The position numbers were made by a program, and so were the translations under genes. Below the pieces are notes generated by a model. That model saw only the letters and a program-made list of their open reading frames with translations. It was not told where the DNA came from and did no database searches. Positions 24,435-31,536 of a DNA stretch of 35,894 nt are shown here, piece after piece. Numbering within the stretch: position 1 is the stretch's first letter; the number at the start of each line of letters is the position of its first letter. Source of the DNA: an uncultured Pelosinus sp. (GTDB lineage Bacteria > Bacillota > Negativicutes > UMGS1260); the NCBI GenBank assembly GCA_900550105.1, contig URQW01000027.1:1-35894 (forward strand). Reading direction: 5' to 3'.

Positions 24435-25282
24435 TGCGCCAGTTATCGCATATTATGACAGTTAAATTTCCCTATGTAGATGCGTTAGCTGGATTAAGTC
24501 AGGTACAAGAATTTATGCTTTCGACTCAACTAGAAAGTCTCCCGGTCATTGAGAACGGTAAAATACTCGGTGTGATTGATTATTGGGATGTGTTGAAAAC
24601 ACATCCTAATCGGATTGCCGCTGATGCCATGTCTGATTATTTTAAAGAAGTTGTGCCTGGCACATTCGTATGGGAAGCAAAAGAGGCTATAGATAGCCAC
24701 GGTATTAAGCTTTTCATTGTGAAACAGCAGGACCAGGTAGTGGGAATCGTTAGTCCAAGCCAAGTTGCGTTAGAAATAGGCAGGCAATTCGATGTGTTAA
24801 CAGAGCTTTACAAAAAAGATTATATCTATTATCAAGCTGTTAAAGTCTTAAAAGAAAGACAATTGCTTTCTTTGATTTTTCTTGATGTTAATAATTTTGG
24901 TAAGATAGACAAACAGTATGGTCATATTGCTGGGGATCAGATTTTACGGGAGATTGGTCAGTTTTTAAAGGCTAAAATGTCAAAAGAAACCCATGTGTCG
25001 CGGTTTGGCGGTGATGAGTTTCTTATATTGACTCCCTACAAACTAGAGAAGACTCGTAGTTTTGCTGAAATATTATTGCGCGAAGTAAAAGAACATCGCT
25101 TTTACAAAGAGATTCCTGTTAGTTTTTCAGCGGGAATTGTAAAGGGAATATGTCATGGATTCATGAAAAATAGTGTTCCCGCGCTAGAGCGGTTAGTTAA
25201 TTGCGCCAGCTTAGCGTCAACTCAGGCAAAAAAGGAGTCCATGGGCTTAGTCGTCGCCAATCAAGTCGAATTAGGTTATTAA
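24431..25282 (+). CDS. CBS-pair diguanylate cyclase
   Basis: 283 residues: two CBS repeats (about 5-60 and 62-118; ESLPVIENGKILGVIDYWDVL and LFIVKQQDQVVGIVSPSQVA), then a GGDEF domain (about 130-275) with intact GGDEF at 193-197 and the substrate segment FLDVNNFGKIDKQYGHIAGD. No RxxD inhibitory site is visible. CBS pairs usually bind adenosine nucleotides or SAM, so c-di-GMP synthesis here is probably tuned by energy or adenylate status; this is an inference. There are no membrane helices. It is translationally coupled to the 116-aa gene and converges on the minus-strand receiver gene, whose stop codon lies one base beyond its own. Confidence 0.93.
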   Translation: MMRQLSHIMTVKFPYVDALAGLSQVQEFMLSTQLESLPVIENGKILGVIDYWDVLKTHPNRIAADAMSDYFKEVVPGTFVWEAKEAIDSHGIKLFIVKQQDQVVGIVSPSQVALEIGRQFDVLTELYKKDYIYYQAVKVLKERQLLSLIFLDVNNFGKIDKQYGHIAGDQILREIGQFLKAKMSKETHVSRFGGDEFLILTPYKLEKTRSFAEILLREVKEHRFYKEIPVSFSAGIVKGICHGFMKNSVPALERLVNCASLASTQAKKESMGLVVANQVELGY

Positions 25283-25283
25283 T

Positions 25284-26027
25284 TTAGCAGATTTTTAAAA
25301 TTTCGGCAATCATGTCAGGATTGCTTTCATCAGTAGGAAAGGTGATAAAATGAATTGCGGGATCATTTGCTGTCGGGAGAATTTCTGACAGCTTTTTTTT
25401 TGCTTTATTAATGACAACATTTGTTCCATCTTGTTTGGTAAAAGGTAAAATAAGTAAAAGATTTTGCGGTGTTGCCAGGAGAACAGAATCATAAACACGC
25501 AGCGTATTTTTGAGTTGTTCCATAATAAAGCTTCCATTGGCAAGGTTTTCATTAAACCCAAGTGATACAAAGGAAACTTCAGTATGATCTCGTTTTGCCC
25601 GGTAAATGCTATTAAGAATTTCTTGTTGACTGCTCGCTTGCATTGGCGCGGCAACAAGCGAACCCATTACATTTTCGATGCGATCAAGTAAATCCTCATC
25701 AGAGAAAGGTTTTCGAATGTAATGGGAAGCGCCGAGACAGAGTGATTTCTGAATGACAAGACGATTGGCGATCCCTGAAACCATAATAACAGGGATTTGC
25801 TGCTGTAAATTTAGACGCTGCATTTCTTCTAGGGCTGCAATTCCATCCATTCCTTTTAAGTTAATATCTAAAAGTAGAAGGTTAATATCACGAAACCGCC
25901 AGCGCTGCGCAAAGAAATCTTCGGCATTATCCAGCTCATATACTTCCACTCCATATTCTTCAAGAATCCTTTTTACTTGCAGGCGAATGAACCTTGAGTC
26001 ATCAATGATTAATATTTTTTTTCCCAT
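25284..26027 (-). CDS. Receiver protein with degenerate GGDEF-like domain
   Basis: 247 residues. The receiver is complete (DD at 9-10, D54 in LLLLDINLKG, S84, K106 in IRKPFSDEDL). Residues about 130-247 follow the GGDEF fold pattern: a helix and strand (SIYRAKRDHTEVSFVSLGF), a region LRVYDSVLLATPQNLLLILPF where the R-x-D-x-GGDEF-x-LLP signature would be, and a final strand IHFITFP. The catalytic GGDEF is replaced by ATPQN, so no cyclase activity is expected; it may bind nucleotide or act as a partner domain. The start is ATG 26027, seven bases after GGAGG; the frame from 26057 includes the ribosome binding site. A c-di-GMP riboswitch controls it directly. Confidence 0.88.
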   Translation of the reverse strand: MGKKILIIDDSRFIRLQVKRILEEYGVEVYELDNAEDFFAQRWRFRDINLLLLDINLKGMDGIAALEEMQRLNLQQQIPVIMVSGIANRLVIQKSLCLGASHYIRKPFSDEDLLDRIENVMGSLVAAPMQASSQQEILNSIYRAKRDHTEVSFVSLGFNENLANGSFIMEQLKNTLRVYDSVLLATPQNLLLILPFTKQDGTNVVINKAKKKLSEILPTANDPAIHFITFPTDESNPDMIAEILKIC

Positions 26028-26069
26028 GGCAAGCCTCCAACTCCTCTCATAAATCATTCATTAAATCAT

Positions 26070-26121
26070 AAAAAACCAGGCTGATCAGATAAATACACGA
26101 CGATTTATCGATGCAACCTGG
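26070..26121 (-). terminator. Riboswitch-controlled terminator, minus strand
   Basis: On the minus strand, CCAGG pairs with CCTGG, with the inner stem GATAAAT-CGTCGTGT-ATTTATC, and TTTTTT follows. The CCAGG arm is part of the aptamer closing segment GATTGCCAGGTTGC, so aptamer and terminator compete. Confidence 0.9.
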
Positions 26122-26205
26122 CAATCATTGATAGACTTTAGCAAGCAGTGCTATCTTTAGATCCAATGGTTTTGCGTCCTTGATTTTCATCAAGTTTGCC
26201 CAAAA
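26113..26205 (-). ncRNA. c-di-GMP-I (GEMM-I) riboswitch, minus strand
   Basis: Reading the minus strand from 26205: GGGCAAAC, a perfect GAAA-capped hairpin CTTGATGAAAATCAAG, GGACGCAAAACC, a P2-type pairing of CATTG with CAATG, GATCTAA, a hairpin with GATAG/CTATC, and closing GATTGCCAGGTTGC. The ligand-specificity base before CAAAC is G, predicting c-di-GMP. It overlaps a terminator and lies about 90 bases upstream of the receiver start at 26027. Binding is expected to prevent termination. Confidence 0.94.
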
Positions 26206-26351
26206 ATTGATTTTTATTTAGTTTATGAAAATGTTCTCTGTGTAGAGAAAAAAATCCTTTTTTGTAAAAAAAAACGCGTGAATTTCTTGTGAAATATTGT
26301 AAGTTTATAAGAAACGCTTACTGAAAATAATAAGACAAAGGAGGGATTTTT

Positions 26352-26924
26352 ATGAACGATAAAGTACGCCATAAAGTGAAACGGCATTATAAGAAAATTG
26401 CCGCTGCACTTGGTGGAGCTTTTGTGCTCGCCGCTTCGGCAATGCACGGTTTAGGTGCTGTTGCTCAGCATCAGTCTGCAACACCACAAGTAGATCCACC
26501 AATTAATACGGCGGAAGTGCAGACTGCGAATCCCCTTAGTACGCAAGAACTTGTGCAAAATATTGCAACGCAGGATACCTTGGGAAAAGAAGCGATACAT
26601 GTAACGGCAACTGCTTATGCACCAGGACCGCATGATAATGATCAGTGGGGGAGTAAAACGCGGCTAGGTACAGAAATAAGGCCGGGTGTTATTGCAGTAG
26701 ATCCTCGGATTATTCCGCTCGGTTCCCGCGTGATGATTCAATATCCTGACGGAAGTAAAGAGTATGCTGTAGCAGAAGATACGGGCGGTGCGATAAAAGG
26801 GAATCGTATAGATGTGGCTAAATGGACGGTGCGAGAGGCAAATCATTTTGGAATCAAGGCTGTTAAGGTATATGTCTTAAGTAAACCAGATCAGGTTACA
26901 ACTGAAACAGGAGAACAAGTATGA
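26352..26924 (+). CDS. Exported 3D-domain protein (putative peptidoglycan-acting)
   Basis: 190 residues. A basic N-terminus (KVRHKVKRHYKK) and a hydrophobic segment 16-36 form a signal peptide or anchor; a Q/T/P-rich linker follows, then a 3D domain at about 85-176. The three conserved aspartates that name the domain are visible in AVDPRIIPLG, AEDTGGAIKG and NRIDVA. The domain shares the double-psi barrel fold of MltA-type lytic transglycosylases, so a role in cell-wall cleavage or remodelling, for example in growth or germination, is likely but not proven. The start follows AAAGGAGGG. It is monocistronic, with its own terminator, and is divergent from the c-di-GMP-controlled receiver gene. 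Confidence 0.9.
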   Translation: MNDKVRHKVKRHYKKIAAALGGAFVLAASAMHGLGAVAQHQSATPQVDPPINTAEVQTANPLSTQELVQNIATQDTLGKEAIHVTATAYAPGPHDNDQWGSKTRLGTEIRPGVIAVDPRIIPLGSRVMIQYPDGSKEYAVAEDTGGAIKGNRIDVAKWTVREANHFGIKAVKVYVLSKPDQVTTETGEQV

Positions 26925-26954
26925 AGGGCAGCTGTAAGAGGCTGCTCTTTTTTT
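26924..26954 (+). terminator. Intrinsic terminator after the 3D-domain gene
   Basis: AAGGGCAGC, an eight-base loop, GCTGCTCTT, then TTTTTTT; it begins at the last base of the stop codon. Confidence 0.95.
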
Positions 26955-26975
26955 ACACAAAAGTGTTGAGTGCTA

Positions 26976-27004
26976 TTGACTTATAGTACACTCTAAAGTA
27001 TACA
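26976..27004 (+). promoter_or_regulatory. Sigma-A promoter of the aldo/keto reductase gene
   Basis: TTGACT (26976-26981), a 17-base spacer and TATACA (26999-27004), 44 bases before the start codon. Confidence 0.8.
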
Positions 27005-27047
27005 ATAAAATTGGAATTTTCTATTACGAATAAGGGGTGAGTCGATT

Positions 27048-28208
27048 ATGCTTTACAGACAATATGGCAAAACAAAGGAACAAGTATCAATCTTGGGGTT
27101 TGGTTGTATGCGTTTACCTGTTATGGATGGTGATGCGACAAAAATTGATGAAAAGCAGGCGATTCCGATGATTCGCCAAGCCATTGACGCTGGCGTGAAT
27201 TATATTGATACAGCCTATCCTTATCATGGAACAGGAATGCAAAACGGCGGGGCTAGTGAACCCTTTGTGGCTAAGGTGTTAAAAGATGGCTATCGGGAGA
27301 AAGTAAAGCTTGCGACAAAATTGCCAAGCTGGCTCATTAAGACAAGAGCCGATATGGATCGTTACTTAGACGAGCAACTCCAGCGGTTGGAAACCGATTA
27401 TATTGATTTTTATCTTGTACATAGCCTTGGATCTCATACCTGGTCTGCATTGACGAAAATCGGTATTGCTGATTTTCTTGACCAGGCTAAAAAAGACGGT
27501 AAGATTAAACATGTCGGTTTTTCCTTTCATGATCGGATCGGGTTATTCAAAGAAATAGTGGATTATTATGACTGGGAGTTTTGCCAGATTCAATATAACT
27601 ACCTTGATGAAGACTATCAGGCCGGAACGGAAGGTTTGCATTATGCAGCGTCGAAAGGTCTTGGCATTGCCATTATGGAACCATTACGTGGCGGAAAGCT
27701 AGCGAATCTGCCTAATCAAGCGCTAGATTTGCTAAAAGAAAGCGGCACCCAGCGCACACCAGCGCAATGGGCCTTACGCTGGGTCTGGAACCATCCTGAA
27801 GTTTCTGTTGTTTTAAGTGGTATGTCAACGATGGAACAAGTGACTGAGAACTTAGAAACGGCAAACGAAGGTCTACCCAATTCTCTTACAACAACGGAAC
27901 TGGCAGCTCTTAATAAAGTAAACGCACTGTTTAAAGAGCGGATGAAAGTGAACTGTACAGCTTGTGCTTACTGTATGCCCTGTCCTAGCGGCGTGAATAT
28001 ACCAGGGTGTTTTAGCCTCTATAATGATTACTCTGTATTTGGCGAAGGGGAAGCTTCTAAGGCTCGTTATCAGTTCCTTTATGGTTTCCGTATTGGGGAA
28101 GCGGCGCAGGCGAATCGTTGTGTCGAATGCGGTAAATGTGAAGATCACTGTCCTCAGGGGATTGCCATTCGTAAAGAGTTAAAGGCTGTAGAAGCTGTGT
28201 TAAGATAA
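27048..28208 (+). CDS. Aldo/keto reductase with C-terminal 4Fe-4S domain
   Basis: 386 residues. The (beta/alpha)8 aldo/keto reductase core has the catalytic tetrad D54, Y59 (DTAYPY), K91 (LATKLPS) and H125 (YLVHSLG). The C-terminal 90 residues add cysteine clusters CTACAYCMPC and CVECGKCEDHC, typical of the iron-sulfur AKR group widespread in anaerobes. It should reduce a carbonyl or oxidise an alcohol with NAD(P)H, with the cluster possibly allowing ferredoxin coupling; the substrate is unknown. The start follows AAGGGGTGA. It is monocistronic and cytosolic. Confidence 0.94.
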   Translation: MLYRQYGKTKEQVSILGFGCMRLPVMDGDATKIDEKQAIPMIRQAIDAGVNYIDTAYPYHGTGMQNGGASEPFVAKVLKDGYREKVKLATKLPSWLIKTRADMDRYLDEQLQRLETDYIDFYLVHSLGSHTWSALTKIGIADFLDQAKKDGKIKHVGFSFHDRIGLFKEIVDYYDWEFCQIQYNYLDEDYQAGTEGLHYAASKGLGIAIMEPLRGGKLANLPNQALDLLKESGTQRTPAQWALRWVWNHPEVSVVLSGMSTMEQVTENLETANEGLPNSLTTTELAALNKVNALFKERMKVNCTACAYCMPCPSGVNIPGCFSLYNDYSVFGEGEASKARYQFLYGFRIGEAAQANRCVECGKCEDHCPQGIAIRKELKAVEAVLR

Positions 28209-28223
28209 CCTTGTAAAATAACA

Positions 28224-28268
28224 AGAAGCCAGATTGCAATGTTCATATTGCAGTCTGGCTTCTTTGTT
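28224..28268. terminator. Bidirectional terminator between AKR and larA-like genes
   Basis: A perfect 17-bp stem with a six-base loop: AGAAGCCAGATTGCAAT with ATTGCAGTCTGGCTTCT (one G-U). T-rich sequence follows on both strands, between convergent stops at 28208 and 28280. Confidence 0.9.
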
Positions 28269-28279
28269 TATGAAAAGAG

Positions 28280-29548
28280 TTATTGATTGCCAACAAGTGG
28301 AACTGTCATACTGCCTAAGGGCATCAAGGTAATACTTGGAGTCGGCCCTAGCTTTTTATAAGCTAGTTGGAGGGCTTCTTCTATGGTAGCTGCTGGGGTA
28401 AAGAGCAATAGTTCGGCTAATTCTGGCGTCATAGAAGAAACAAGAATAAATTGTGCTTTTTTCATTAGGCGGGTTACGGCATAGGCTTTATGGGCCCCAA
28501 TTTGAAAATCTTTCCTTATGGCAGCTTCTACCTCTTCCGGACTGCGATAAAGCTCCATGGTTTTTTCATAGGTAGGCGATCCGGAGCCCTCACGGCACTC
28601 GCCGAGGATAATGATAACGCCGCCGTCGCGGACGGCGCACCAAGCGTTATCCATGGTTTTTTGTAATTGATAGACATTAATATCTTTCGGATAACCGCCG
28701 CAGGAAGCAATGACAAGATCGGCTTCTTTTTCAACCTTGGCGCCGTTCACTTCGTTGACAAATTCACAGGCTTTATTGTGAGCTTCAATGTAATCACCAG
28801 CAAAGATTTTTAGAAATTCCTTTTTTTCATTGAGCACGACATTGATTAAGAAGGTAGGGCGGCACATTTCCGCGCCTTCAACTTGGTCGTGATATATAGG
28901 ATTTCCTTCTAGTTTGCCGATCACGGCATTGGGATCAAGCATCATACTGTGATTTTTTTGAACTGTTTCATAGTAGGAAACACCAGGAAGCATGGCTTTG
29001 CGGCCACCGCCAAACCCAGAAAAGAAATGATGAACCACACTGCCTGTACAGACAATATGATCAGCTTCTACAACTTTCTTATTGAAGTATACAGGCGTGC
29101 CGTAAGACGTATCGCCAAAGTACGTAAACTGATCTTTGTCTTTGCAGTCGCTATTGTACATTTTAACTCGTTTAGCCACAGCAGGGCCGACTTCTTGAGC
29201 CATTTCCGCTTCGGTCATGAGACGATGGGTACCAAGAGCAAAAACAATCCACATATCTTTATCAGGAATTCCTACTTGATTTAGCTCATCTAATAATAAC
29301 GGCATAAAAATGTGGCTGTTTGCCACACGAGTCGTATCATTTACAATAAATACAACAGTTTCGCCTGGCTTTACAAGTTCCCTCAGTGGTTTTGATCCGA
29401 TGGGATTTCGAATCGCTGTCAAAATAGCAGCTTCCGGATCGGCTAAAACCGGAAAATCTTTAAGATGTAATTCAGCAATCACTTTTTCTGCATCAATGGA
29501 AAAAGAAACCTTTTCTTTACCATATTTATATGTATATTCTTTTTGCAT
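28280..29548 (-). CDS. larA: LarA-family nickel-pincer racemase/epimerase
   Basis: 422 residues, the normal LarA length. The nickel-pincer cofactor and catalytic residues fall at the same numbers as in Lactiplantibacillus plantarum LarA: H108 (ALGTHRL), H174 (SVVHHFF, H173-H174), K184 (GGGRKAML), which carries the cofactor covalently, and H200 (QKNHSMM). The N-terminal NDTTR motif is also present. The founding member racemises D- and L-lactate, but many homologues act on other alpha-hydroxy acids, so the substrate is open. The start follows AGGAGG. A LysR gene is divergent with a LysR box between, while the maturation gene larE lies 20 kb away. Confidence 0.93.
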   Translation of the reverse strand: MQKEYTYKYGKEKVSFSIDAEKVIAELHLKDFPVLADPEAAILTAIRNPIGSKPLRELVKPGETVVFIVNDTTRVANSHIFMPLLLDELNQVGIPDKDMWIVFALGTHRLMTEAEMAQEVGPAVAKRVKMYNSDCKDKDQFTYFGDTSYGTPVYFNKKVVEADHIVCTGSVVHHFFSGFGGGRKAMLPGVSYYETVQKNHSMMLDPNAVIGKLEGNPIYHDQVEGAEMCRPTFLINVVLNEKKEFLKIFAGDYIEAHNKACEFVNEVNGAKVEKEADLVIASCGGYPKDINVYQLQKTMDNAWCAVRDGGVIIILGECREGSGSPTYEKTMELYRSPEEVEAAIRKDFQIGAHKAYAVTRLMKKAQFILVSSMTPELAELLLFTPAATIEEALQLAYKKLGPTPSITLMPLGSMTVPLVGNQ

Positions 29549-29593
29549 AAGCGCCTCCTATGATTTTACTAAGCTTATTATATTTTATAGTAG

Positions 29594-29622
29594 ATTATAT
29601 TTTTGTAAAATTCCAATAGCAA
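29594..29622 (-). promoter_or_regulatory. Sigma-A promoter of the larA-like gene
   Basis: On the minus strand, TTGCTA (29622-29617), a 17-base spacer and TATAAT (29599-29594). The predicted start is near 29587. Confidence 0.75.
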
Positions 29623-29636
29623 TAATTCATGAACTC

Positions 29637-29651
29637 ATACATAAGAAGTAT
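29637..29651. promoter_or_regulatory. LysR-type binding box (ATAC-N7-GTAT)
   Basis: ATACATAAGAAGTAT is a perfect T-N11-A LysR box. It is centred about 57 bases upstream of the predicted larA start, a typical activation site, and directly before the TATAAT (29656-29661) of the lysR gene itself, a typical site for autorepression. Confidence 0.65.
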
Positions 29652-29741
29652 ATGTTATAATGATGCATAGCTGCTATGAAACAATAAGAATTGATAGCTT
29701 TTTTGAAACAACGATTTATTATAGGGGGCCTTTGATTTGTC

Positions 29742-30629
29742 ATGGAGTTACGACAACTTGAGTATTTTTGCATGGTTGCGAAATTGAGCAGTTTTACGCG
29801 GGCTGCTGAACAACTGCATATTGCCCAACCGTCTGTAACGAGGGCGATTCGAAATTTAGAGGAAGAGCTTGGCATTCAACTTTTTGATCGTAACAAAAAG
29901 AAGATTGCCTTGACGAATGAAGGAGAAGTAATTTTTAATCGAATTGAGAAGATTTTAAAAGAATTGCAGCAGGCTTTTCAAGAGGCGAAAGATTATCGCA
30001 ATTTGTTAAAAGGAACCGTGAAAATCGGCGTTCCACCCATGATTGAAGCTTATTTATTTCCTGATATTTTTACTCAATTTACGGCGACCTATCCCCAGCT
30101 TCGCTTGATCGCATCCGAAGAAGGATCCTCCTTAGAAGCGGTTACTAAAATAGAGAATGAGGAATTAGATTTAGCGATTATTATTCTGCTTGATCAGTCG
30201 CCGACATTAAATACGCTGGAAATTACGCGAGAGGAGTTCGTACTTTGCACTCATCCGGACCATCCGCTGTGTCACGAAACGGCGCCTGTTCCTTTTTCTA
30301 AATTGCGCAATGAGTCTTTTATTTTGCTCAAGGAGCGTTCTTACCAGCGGGAAGTTGTTACGAATCGTTGTCTTAGACACAGCTTTATGCCAGATGTGGT
30401 TTTTTCCTCCAGTCAGATCAAAACAATTAAAGGTCTTGTCGCGAAAGGCGCGGGTATCTCCTTTCTTATGAATATGGTTGTTCGCGATGATCCTAAAATT
30501 GCTGTAGTTCCGCTGGTAGAGCCAATCCAATTTTCTGTTGGCTTAGCATGGAAGAAGGAAAAATACCTATCTCATGCATCCTTGGCTTTTGTGAACTTTA
30601 TTGAAAAATTTTATAATCTTTCAGAATAA
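29742..30629 (+). CDS. LysR-family transcriptional regulator
   Basis: 295 residues. The N-terminal winged helix-turn-helix is typical: MELRQLEYFCMVAKLSSFTRAAEQLHIAQPSVTRAIRNLEEELG. The substrate-binding domain follows from about residue 90. It is transcribed away from the larA-like gene and very probably regulates it in response to a hydroxy acid or related effector; that is inferred from the layout and the shared LysR box. Its own promoter is likely the TATAAT at 29656. ATG 29742 is the only start in this frame, because a TGA lies three codons upstream; its GGGGG is 13 bases away, longer than ideal, so translation may be modest. Confidence 0.93.
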   Translation: MELRQLEYFCMVAKLSSFTRAAEQLHIAQPSVTRAIRNLEEELGIQLFDRNKKKIALTNEGEVIFNRIEKILKELQQAFQEAKDYRNLLKGTVKIGVPPMIEAYLFPDIFTQFTATYPQLRLIASEEGSSLEAVTKIENEELDLAIIILLDQSPTLNTLEITREEFVLCTHPDHPLCHETAPVPFSKLRNESFILLKERSYQREVVTNRCLRHSFMPDVVFSSSQIKTIKGLVAKGAGISFLMNMVVRDDPKIAVVPLVEPIQFSVGLAWKKEKYLSHASLAFVNFIEKFYNLSE

Positions 30630-30707
30630 TATTGGAAGAATATTTCTAGGCTTTAAATTGCAAGAATAAAAAGTCGTAATTTATAGTAAGGAATATCGTA
30701 GGGAACA

Positions 30708-30737
30708 TTGACAAAAGTATTTTTGTCTTGCTAAAAT
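30708..30737 (+). promoter_or_regulatory. Sigma-A promoter of xpt-pbuX
   Basis: TTGACA (30708-30713), an 18-base spacer and TAAAAT (30732-30737). The start near 30744 is just before the aptamer. The 78 bases between the lysR stop and this promoter show nothing else. Confidence 0.8.
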
Positions 30738-30751
30738 AAATTCTATTGACT

Positions 30752-30817
30752 CTCGTATAATTTTGGGAATAGGGCCCAGAAGTCTCTACCGGCGACCGTA
30801 AATCGCCTGTCTACGGG
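30752..30817 (+). ncRNA. Purine (guanine-type) riboswitch
   Basis: P1 CUCGUA with UACGGG; J1/2 UAUAAU; P2 UUUGGG with CCCAGA around loop AAUAGGG; J2/3 GUCUCUACC; P3 GGCGA with UCGCC around loop CCGUAAA; and J3/1 UGUCUAC. The pyrimidine that pairs with the ligand is C (UCUAC), which specifies guanine, hypoxanthine or xanthine rather than adenine. Two core positions differ from the common pattern by eye: the residue before that C is U instead of A, and loop 2 has AGGG instead of AUGG. It controls xpt and pbuX through the terminator that follows. Confidence 0.93.
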
Positions 30818-30842
30818 TGAGAAAGTAAACTTCGGGTTTTAT

Positions 30843-30911
30843 GAAAAAGTCCGACGGGTATGATCGCTCACTTTACGTATGCGAAAGTTCCTGTTTGGGC
30901 TTTTTCTTTTT
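30843..30911 (+). terminator. Riboswitch-controlled terminator before xpt
   Basis: GAAAAAGTCC (30843-30852) pairs with GGGCTTTTTC (30897-30906), with an inner ACGGG/CCTGT stem, and TTTTTCTTTTT follows. GTGAG (30817-30821) could pair with CTCAC (30867-30871) as an antiterminator. Confidence 0.9.
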
Positions 30912-30940
30912 GTGTTACCCCAAAAATCAAGGAGGCTATC

Positions 30941-31510
30941 ATGGAATTATTGCAACAAAAAATCCAGACAGACGGACAGGTTCTAAATGATTCGCTGCTA
31001 AAGGTTGATTCCTTTTTAAATCATCAACTCGATCCGCAGTTAATGTATGAAATGGGTAAGGAATTTGCAAAACGCTTTGCCGGGGAAGGGATTACTAAGA
31101 TTCTTACGATTGAATCGTCTGGTATTGCTGTAGCTATTATGGCCGGGCTGGCCATGAACGTGCCTGTCTTATTTGCCAGAAAGAAAAAGTCGGTTGTAAC
31201 GACTGATAATTTGTATTGTACCAAGGTTTATTCGTTTACGAAGAAAGAAAGTAATGATGTGATTGTGGATAAGCAATTCTTACAGGCAGAAGATAAAGTT
31301 TTGATAATTGATGATTTTTTGGCAAATGGGGAAGCTGCTTTAGGTCTTATTAATATTGTTAAGCAAGCAGGCGCTGCGGTAATTGGCGTGGGTATCGTGA
31401 TTGAGAAGTCCTTTCAGCCAGGAGCGGATAAGCTTAAAGCGGCGGGGTTCCGTGTAGAATCATTGGCGAGAATTCAATCTTTTCAAAATGGACAAGTTCA
31501 ATTTTTATAA
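30941..31510 (+). CDS. xpt: Xanthine phosphoribosyltransferase
   Basis: 189 residues, the normal length for Xpt. It converts xanthine and PRPP to XMP in purine salvage. The PRPP-binding motif is VLIIDDFLANGEA (about 124-136). The beginning MELLQQKIQTDGQVLNDSLLKVDSFLNHQ and the KKSVVTTDNLY segment match Bacillus Xpt. The frame is open upstream to 30860, but that part lies inside the terminator, and ATG 30941 has a perfect AAGGAGG upstream. It is the first gene of the riboswitch-controlled operon with pbuX. Confidence 0.97.
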   Translation: MELLQQKIQTDGQVLNDSLLKVDSFLNHQLDPQLMYEMGKEFAKRFAGEGITKILTIESSGIAVAIMAGLAMNVPVLFARKKKSVVTTDNLYCTKVYSFTKKESNDVIVDKQFLQAEDKVLIIDDFLANGEAALGLINIVKQAGAAVIGVGIVIEKSFQPGADKLKAAGFRVESLARIQSFQNGQVQFL

Positions 31511-31536
31511 CAAAAAGGAGATAAGCAGAATTTATT

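Noticed and set aside
30860..30940. 27-codon upstream extension of xpt
   Set aside because: It lies within the riboswitch terminator, and ATG 30941 has a perfect AAGGAGG.
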